From positions 1 through 7,255 of the forward strand of contig JABJEE010000296.1 of assembly GCA_018665005.1 (NCBI GenBank): a stretch of 7,255 bases of DNA, read 5' to 3'. Positions 1 through 5,089 of the stretch are shown piece by piece. Position numbers and translations under genes: made by a program. This stretch comes from Flavobacteriales bacterium (lineage in GTDB: Bacteria > Bacteroidota > Bacteroidia > Flavobacteriales_D > Crocinitomicaceae). The notes beneath the pieces are model-generated. The model was not told the DNA's origin. It worked only from the letters and a program-made list of their open reading frames with translations, and ran no database searches. How positions within the stretch are numbered: position 1 is the stretch's first letter; each line of letters starts with the position of its first letter.

Positions 1-2031
1 ATTTCTTTTGGACTCACTTTTCTTTCCTATTCTAATAAAACTGGATTTCGTGAATTATCTGTAACAATCAGAGGTCTTCTGCTATCATTTAGATTCTTCT
101 CTTTGTTCATGCTTGGATTTTTATTGTTAGGGATTTTATTCAACACAAGTAAAGAACGAATTGAAAATCCCATCTTTTTTGTGGTTACAGACAACTCCAA
201 GTCGATGCTTAATTACAAAGACAGCAATCGTGTATTAGAGCAGGTTAATAATCTTAAAAGCAAAATAAAAAAAGACTTTGGTAAGAAACTCGTAATTAAA
301 GAAATATCAATTGGATCGCGATTGAAGACTAATGAGGATATTAGCTTCACTGAGTCAAACTCTAACCTTGAAAAAGCGTTTGAATACATAAACACTGAAT
401 ATTACAACAGGAATATAGGTGGAATTGCTTTTATTTCGGACGGCAATTTCAATGTTGGAGCGAACCCCATTTACAATGCTGAAAGAATTAAGCTTTCTCC
501 CATATTTTCATTTGCCGTAGGTGATTCCATTCAAAAAAGAGACCATCTGATTCGCAATATTTTTCATAACAACATTGCTTTTTATAAAAACAAATTCCCT
601 GTAGAAATAGACATATCCTCATACAAGTTTAAAGATGAAGAGGTCAAAGTAAGCGTTCAGCTAAATGGCAAAATCATTGATTCAAAAAAAATTCAATACC
701 ATGGAGATGAACAAGATTTTAAAAAGGTCATTTTTAATCTGCCTGCAGAAAAGGTTGGATTTCAAACCTACTCTATTCATCTAGAGGAAAAAGAGAATGA
801 GGTTTCTTTACAAAACAATCATAAAAACTTCTATGTCGAGGTATTGGATTCTCGGAGTAAGGTTTTGATTCTTTCAGAATCTCCACATCCCGACATTTCT
901 GCTCTTCAATCTGTCTTGTCAAAAGATGACAACCTTGAGATTGAATACAAAACATTTGAAACCTGGGATAAAAAAACAAACCAAATCAATCTTTTGATTT
1001 GCCACAACCCTACTTCTCAATTTGATGGTGAACTTTTTGATCTATTCAAAAAAAATAAGATACCCGTTTTGTACATCTTAGGAACCAAAACAAAACCATC
1101 TTTTTATTCGAAGATCGGAATTAAGTTTACAGCTAGAACCGCCAATCAAATGGATGAGTTTCAGGGTTCGTTTTATAATGGGTTTTCCCTTTTTGAAGCA
1201 GATAAAAACTTAGAAGAATCATTAAGCTACTACCCCCCACTAACAGGTAAATATGGCGAATTCACAATACCAACAGCAGCATCTGTATTTTTGCAGCAGC
1301 GGATAGGTCCGGTAACAAAAAATGCTCCAATGTTTTTCTTTTCGTCTTCTCAAGAAATGACTTTCGGAGCCATTATGGGGGAAGGTATTTGGAGGTGGAA
1401 ATTCAATGAATACCAAAGAACAAAAACACACGATGTTTTTAATAGTATTTTTTCAAAATCCATTCAATATTTAACCATTAGGAAACGAGGTAGTGGTTTA
1501 AATGTTATCATTCCGAGAAAACTGAACAAAGATGAAGACTTGGTGATTAATGCTAATTTTTACAACAGTGCCATGGAGGCAATTACGACTCCTGAAATTG
1601 CGCTAGAAATTTCAGCTGAGGATGGAAAAAAATATCAATCTCAATTTGCGATCAACGGAAGTGGTTACCAGGCAAAACTAGGACAGCTAAAACCTGGTAA
1701 ATACCAATGGATTGCTGAAACCAAATTTGGCGGAAAAAGCTATAATCAAAAAGGAAACTTTTTTGTTGAAGATATAGACAATGAAAAAAGTGAGTCCGTT
1801 GCTAATCACAGTGTTCTAAAACAACTCTCAAAGCAATCCAATGGTGTTTTTTACAATCTCAATAATGTAAAACCATTTTATAAAGAACTTAGCAATAGAA
1901 AGGATATTAACACGGTCTCTTATCAAGAAAAATCCTCTATGAATCTGATTGATCTCTGGTGGTATTTACTTATTGTAGCTATTCTATTGGTTGGAGAATG
2001 GTTTATGAAAAGGTTTTACGGCCTAAGCTAG
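1..2031 (+). CDS. Membrane-anchored VWA-domain protein of Bacteroidota (BatA/B-like organisation), 5' end outside window
   Basis: 676 residues are visible and the frame is open from base 1, so the start lies upstream. TTG at 103 is not a credible start, because the 34 residues before it continue the family's N-terminal membrane region. Visible residues 26-47 form a transmembrane helix, and the first ten look like the end of an earlier one. A VWA domain (about 56-185) carries the MIDAS metal-site motif DNSKS (D64, S66, S68) and a second acidic motif ISDG (D147). An Ig-like beta segment (about 199-282) follows. Next comes a glutamine-amidotransferase-like segment (about 285-490) with the family motif GEGIWRW (about 460-466), then a beta-rich region. 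A final helix (about 652-668) is followed by a basic tail. Family knowledge suggests an inner-membrane protein with its bulk in the periplasm; its role is not established, perhaps metal-dependent protein binding. It converges with the neighbouring gene. Family assignment is firm; function is unknown. Confidence 0.88.
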   Translation: MSFGLTFLSYSNKTGFRELSVTIRGLLLSFRFFSLFMLGFLLLGILFNTSKERIENPIFFVVTDNSKSMLNYKDSNRVLEQVNNLKSKIKKDFGKKLVIKEISIGSRLKTNEDISFTESNSNLEKAFEYINTEYYNRNIGGIAFISDGNFNVGANPIYNAERIKLSPIFSFAVGDSIQKRDHLIRNIFHNNIAFYKNKFPVEIDISSYKFKDEEVKVSVQLNGKIIDSKKIQYHGDEQDFKKVIFNLPAEKVGFQTYSIHLEEKENEVSLQNNHKNFYVEVLDSRSKVLILSESPHPDISALQSVLSKDDNLEIEYKTFETWDKKTNQINLLICHNPTSQFDGELFDLFKKNKIPVLYILGTKTKPSFYSKIGIKFTARTANQMDEFQGSFYNGFSLFEADKNLEESLSYYPPLTGKYGEFTIPTAASVFLQQRIGPVTKNAPMFFFSSSQEMTFGAIMGEGIWRWKFNEYQRTKTHDVFNSIFSKSIQYLTIRKRGSGLNVIIPRKLNKDEDLVINANFYNSAMEAITTPEIALEISAEDGKKYQSQFAINGSGYQAKLGQLKPGKYQWIAETKFGGKSYNQKGNFFVEDIDNEKSESVANHSVLKQLSKQSNGVFYNLNNVKPFYKELSNRKDINTVSYQEKSSMNLIDLWWYLLIVAILLVGEWFMKRFYGLS

Positions 2032-2036
2032 ATCTA
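2029..2036. other. Tail-to-tail stop codons forming an 8-bp palindrome
   Basis: The + gene ends TAG at 2029-2031 and the - gene ends TAG, read as CTA on +, at 2034-2036. With the two bases AT between them they make TAGATCTA, a perfect palindrome (it contains the BglII site AGATCT). The symmetry does not extend further: the next outer pair is C and A. No GC-rich stem followed by a T-tract is visible on either strand nearby, so any termination signals for these genes must lie within the opposite coding sequences or be factor-dependent. Confidence 0.6.
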
Positions 2037-3437
2037 ACCTCCATTCGGACAAATAAATGTTGAAGTGATTTCAGAGTTTTCGGGAATTGCATTAAATCCA
2101 CCGATGACATCCTTAATGTCATTCACCCCATTCCTTTTCAATATAGAAGCAGCGATCATACTCCTATATCCACCTGCACAATGCAATAAAAATGGAGTAT
2201 CGGGATACGCATTGATGTTGTCATTTATAAAATCCAATGGTAGTAAAATAGCATCGTTAATATGTGAAGCTTCATACTCCCCTGGCTTTCTCACATCTAC
2301 AATTCTTGTAGACGAGATATCTAACTCCAACAAATCATTAACATGAATCCGATTGACAGACTCTATCCTTTCGTTGTTTTCTAACCACTCTTGAAAACCA
2401 CCATTTAAATATCCAATAACTTGATCAAATCCCACCCTAGAAAGCCTTCGAACGGTTTCCTCCTCTTTACCCATTGGAGTAATCAAAACAAGCTTCTGCT
2501 TTATATTAGGGATTACCGCACCTACCCAAGGTGCAAATTGACCTTCAAGACCGATGAATAAACTTCCAGGAATATGACCTTTAGCAAAATCACTTGCCGT
2601 TCTTGTGTCTAAAACCAAGACATCTTTATCCTCTAAATGGGTATTAAAAGATTGCAGTTTCAAAGGAGTCAAGCCTCGATTGATTACCTCATCAATATTA
2701 TCATATCCAGACTTATTTAAAGCCACGTTTAATCCAAAATAACCTGGAGGTGGAAGCAATCCATCAATCAACTGATTTACAAAATCAATTTTGCTGAGTT
2801 TCGAATCAAAAGCATAATTGTTTTTTTTCTGCTCACCCAGTGTGCTGAAAGTTTCTTTTGACATATTCTTTCCACAAGCACTCCCTGCTCCATGCCCAGG
2901 GTAAACAATTAAGTCATCGTCTAATGGTAATACTTTTGTTCTCAATGATTCGAATAACATACCTGCCAAATCTTCTTTACTCATGTCCGCTGACTTTTGA
3001 GCCAAGTCAGGTCTTCCTACGTCTCCAATAAACAGCGTGTCGCCTGTGAATAGCGCCAATTGTTTATCGTCAGAATCCTTCAAAAGGTAACACGTCGATT
3101 CCATTGTATGTCCAGGCGTATGAATTACTGTAATTGTAAGTGCACCTATATTAAAAACCTCACCATCTGTAGCTGAGTGAAATGTAAAAGTGGGTTTTGC
3201 CTCAGGACCAAAAACAATTTGAGCACCTGTCCCTTTAGACAAATCTAGATGTCCGCTGACAAAATCAGCATGGAAATGTGTTTCAAATATATATTTGATC
3301 TCAGCACCATCTTTTTTTGCTCTATCGATATATGGAAATGTTTCTCTTAAAGGGTCAATTACCGCAACCTCTCCCTCAGACTCTATATAGTATGCACCCT
3401 GTGCAAGACATTTGGTATAAATTTGTTCAATTTTCAT
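2034..3437 (-). CDS. Persulfide dioxygenase-rhodanese fusion (CstB-like; MBL fold plus two rhodanese domains)
   Basis: 467 residues, apparently complete. The ATG at 3437 gives the family's characteristic N-terminus (MKIEQIYTKCLAQGAYYI). The MBL domain (about 1-245) has THFHADF with H54, H56 and D58, TPGHT with H110, TGDTLF with D133, and YPGHGAGSACG with H182 and C188. H54, H110 and D133 correspond to the His-His-Asp iron ligands of ETHE1-type persulfide dioxygenases; the H54-H110 spacing of 56 matches the H79-H135 spacing of human ETHE1 as I recall it. The middle rhodanese (about 265-355) has TPMGKE where the catalytic Cys loop should be, so it is probably inactive. The C-terminal rhodanese (about 362-460) has an intact CAGGYRS loop with C420. 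Known relatives oxidise low-molecular-weight persulfides with O2 to sulfite and transfer sulfane sulfur to give thiosulfate; CstB of Staphylococcus has this same order. No signal peptide, so cytoplasmic. It is the last gene of the - strand run. Substrate thiol is unknown. Confidence 0.93.
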   Translation of the reverse strand: MKIEQIYTKCLAQGAYYIESEGEVAVIDPLRETFPYIDRAKKDGAEIKYIFETHFHADFVSGHLDLSKGTGAQIVFGPEAKPTFTFHSATDGEVFNIGALTITVIHTPGHTMESTCYLLKDSDDKQLALFTGDTLFIGDVGRPDLAQKSADMSKEDLAGMLFESLRTKVLPLDDDLIVYPGHGAGSACGKNMSKETFSTLGEQKKNNYAFDSKLSKIDFVNQLIDGLLPPPGYFGLNVALNKSGYDNIDEVINRGLTPLKLQSFNTHLEDKDVLVLDTRTASDFAKGHIPGSLFIGLEGQFAPWVGAVIPNIKQKLVLITPMGKEEETVRRLSRVGFDQVIGYLNGGFQEWLENNERIESVNRIHVNDLLELDISSTRIVDVRKPGEYEASHINDAILLPLDFINDNINAYPDTPFLLHCAGGYRSMIAASILKRNGVNDIKDVIGGFNAIPENSEITSTFICPNGG

Positions 3438-3451
3438 AAGCCGTCAAAATT

Positions 3452-3475
3452 AAAAAAAAATCACTCTAAAGAATG
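3452..3475 (-). terminator. Weak hairpin plus nine-T run at the amidohydrolase/dioxygenase junction
   Basis: On the - strand, CATTC (3475-3471), loop TTTA and GAGTG (3466-3462) can pair as a 5-bp stem with one G-U pair. One base (A 3461) and an unbroken run of nine T (3460-3452) follow. The stem overlaps the amidohydrolase stop codon. The arrangement resembles an intrinsic terminator, but the stem is short and weak, so at best it would partly lower read-through into the persulfide dioxygenase gene. It could equally be an ordinary AT-rich leader. Confidence 0.2.
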
Positions 3476-5083
3476 TACTAATCTTCCATCAATATATGTT
3501 TTCCATGAAAAATTACTCCTAAAAGAAGGCTTCCTATTTAAGGGCTTATCCAATATCACGAAAGTTGCTTTTTTACCTGCCTCCAAAGTTCCCAAAGCTC
3601 CTTCCTCAAATGCGGAAAACGCATTCCAAAAAGTCATTCCTTTCAATGTTTCTTCAAAGGACAAAGCTTCCTCTATTAAAAACCCATTAGCGGGTTCATT
3701 TTGAGAATTCATGCGATGAACAGCAGAGTGAATGGTATAGAACGGATTGGTGTATTCCACTGGAAAATCAGTACCAAGAGCAATCATGCCAAGTTGATTC
3801 TTAAGCGACTTGTAGGCGTAAGCTCCCTTCATTCTACTTGCTCCTATTTTTGACTCAATCCATCTTCGATCTGTTGTTGCGTGAGTAGGCTGAACCGATG
3901 GAAAAACACCATAATCCGCAAACTTGTACAGGTCCTTTAAATCCACGACTTGAGCGTGCTCAATCCTAAATCGATGATCTGGTTTGGTTTTGTAAACATT
4001 GGCACACATATCAAGAATCATTGAAATGGCAGAGTCTCCAATTCCGTGAGAATTCAATTGATACCCCACGTCTAGACAAAATTCAGCAAGGTCATTCAAC
4101 TCTTTCGAACTCATTAAAGACAACCCTCTATAATTAGGCTTGTCTGAATAATCTTCTTTGAGAAGAGCTCCACTCGATCCAAGTGCTCCATCTACATATG
4201 CTTTAAAGCTCCTTACTCGTAAATTCCTTGTTTGAAAAACTCCATTTTCCAAAGCGAATTTTTTGTTTTCCTGAGTTGGATTAAGCATGGCATATATATT
4301 TAGACGAAGACTTTCATCTTCTACCATTTCCCTTAGAATACCAAGTTCATTAAAATCGACTCCTGCCTCATGAATACCAGTGATTCCAAAACCAAAAAGT
4401 TCCTTTTGAATTCCAAGGAGCTCCTTTTTTATTTCTTCAATTGAATAATCAGGAATATGAGGCTCTAGTAAAGCTATGGCAGCATCTATAAACATACCAT
4501 TTGGCCTTCCATTAGTCATTAATACTTCGCCTCCTCTTATTTCGATCTCAACAGAGTCGATTTTTTCAATAAAGGCGTCATTGACCAATGCAGAATGGCC
4601 ATCAATGCGAAAAAGACATACCGGTGTTTCTGGGAATTCCTCATTCAGTCGGGTATTGTTTGGTAGATCTGACAAACCCCATAAAGACTGGTCCCAACCC
4701 AAGCCAATTACCACTTCTCGCTTGGCTTTGTCTTGGTATTCACGAACCCGAATTAGCATGTCTTCTTCGGACTCACACCCCAACACATTTGCACCTAACT
4801 TGAGTTCTGCATATGAGAACAAGTGACCATGCGCATCAATAAAACCGGGATAAACTTCTTTTCCTTCGGCATCAATTGAATTCTCAAATCTATACTTATT
4901 TAAAATTTGACGATCAGGTCCCATTTCAATGATCTTACCGTCCCGAATAGCCATCGCTTCATAGGTTTGATTTTTCTCATCTAAACTGTGAATTTTGGCA
5001 TTGAAAATAACAAGGTCAACAGACTCGCCCTTCATACAAGCATTAAGAACAAACACCACAAAGACAAAAAGAATATTTCTCAT
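3461..5083 (-). CDS. YtcJ-like amidohydrolase (amidohydrolase_3 family), predicted lipoprotein
   Basis: 540 residues, complete, ATG at 5083. The N-terminus is a short basic start, a hydrophobic stretch (4-13) and the lipobox LNAC with C16, so signal peptidase II processing and membrane anchoring are predicted. The small beta-domain typical of composite amidohydrolases follows (about 22-78). The barrel starts with PGFIDAHGH (metal ligands H85 and H87). Further expected active-site residues are K294 in FKAYVDGALGS (candidate carbamylated lysine), H346 in NSHGIGD, H376 in RIEHAQ, and D439 in LGTDFPVE; H401 in QPTHATTD is also family-typical. The chain returns to the beta-domain at the end (GTLEAGKKATFVILD). 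Family members hydrolyse amide or C-N bonds in varied substrates, and this one's substrate cannot be read from sequence. The gene starts 6 bp after the TamL-like gene and ends 23 bp before the persulfide dioxygenase gene, so it is likely co-transcribed. Many YtcJ homologues are cytoplasmic; here the lipobox suggests action in the envelope. Confidence 0.92.
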   Translation of the reverse strand: MRNILFVFVVFVLNACMKGESVDLVIFNAKIHSLDEKNQTYEAMAIRDGKIIEMGPDRQILNKYRFENSIDAEGKEVYPGFIDAHGHLFSYAELKLGANVLGCESEEDMLIRVREYQDKAKREVVIGLGWDQSLWGLSDLPNNTRLNEEFPETPVCLFRIDGHSALVNDAFIEKIDSVEIEIRGGEVLMTNGRPNGMFIDAAIALLEPHIPDYSIEEIKKELLGIQKELFGFGITGIHEAGVDFNELGILREMVEDESLRLNIYAMLNPTQENKKFALENGVFQTRNLRVRSFKAYVDGALGSSGALLKEDYSDKPNYRGLSLMSSKELNDLAEFCLDVGYQLNSHGIGDSAISMILDMCANVYKTKPDHRFRIEHAQVVDLKDLYKFADYGVFPSVQPTHATTDRRWIESKIGASRMKGAYAYKSLKNQLGMIALGTDFPVEYTNPFYTIHSAVHRMNSQNEPANGFLIEEALSFEETLKGMTFWNAFSAFEEGALGTLEAGKKATFVILDKPLNRKPSFRSNFSWKTYIDGRLVHSLE

Positions 5084-5089
5084 AACTGA

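Noticed and set aside
213..1431. Three short - strand open frames opposite the VWA gene (213-395, 773-979, 1240-1431)
   Set aside because: They overlap a coherent multi-domain protein on the + strand and encode nothing recognisable.
2065..2346. 93-codon + strand open frame opposite the end of the persulfide dioxygenase gene
   Set aside because: Lies antisense to the active second rhodanese domain and has no recognisable domain of its own.
3445..3452. TAATTTTG on the - strand, matching the Bacteroidota -7 promoter consensus TAnnTTTG, just before the dioxygenase start
   Set aside because: No TTG-type -33 element at the usual spacing (the nearest TTG upstream is 37 bases away), the transcript would be nearly leaderless, and such matches are common in AT-rich DNA.
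3423..3704. 93-codon + strand open frame spanning the dioxygenase/amidohydrolase junction
   Set aside because: Mostly antisense to the conserved amidohydrolase C-terminus; no domain or start signal.
4476..4826. 116-codon + strand open frame, with a second overlapping one at 4588-4803, inside the amidohydrolase region
   Set aside because: Antisense to a well-supported amidohydrolase coding sequence; the translations show no recognisable family and are rich in Ser, Pro and His as expected from a shadow frame.
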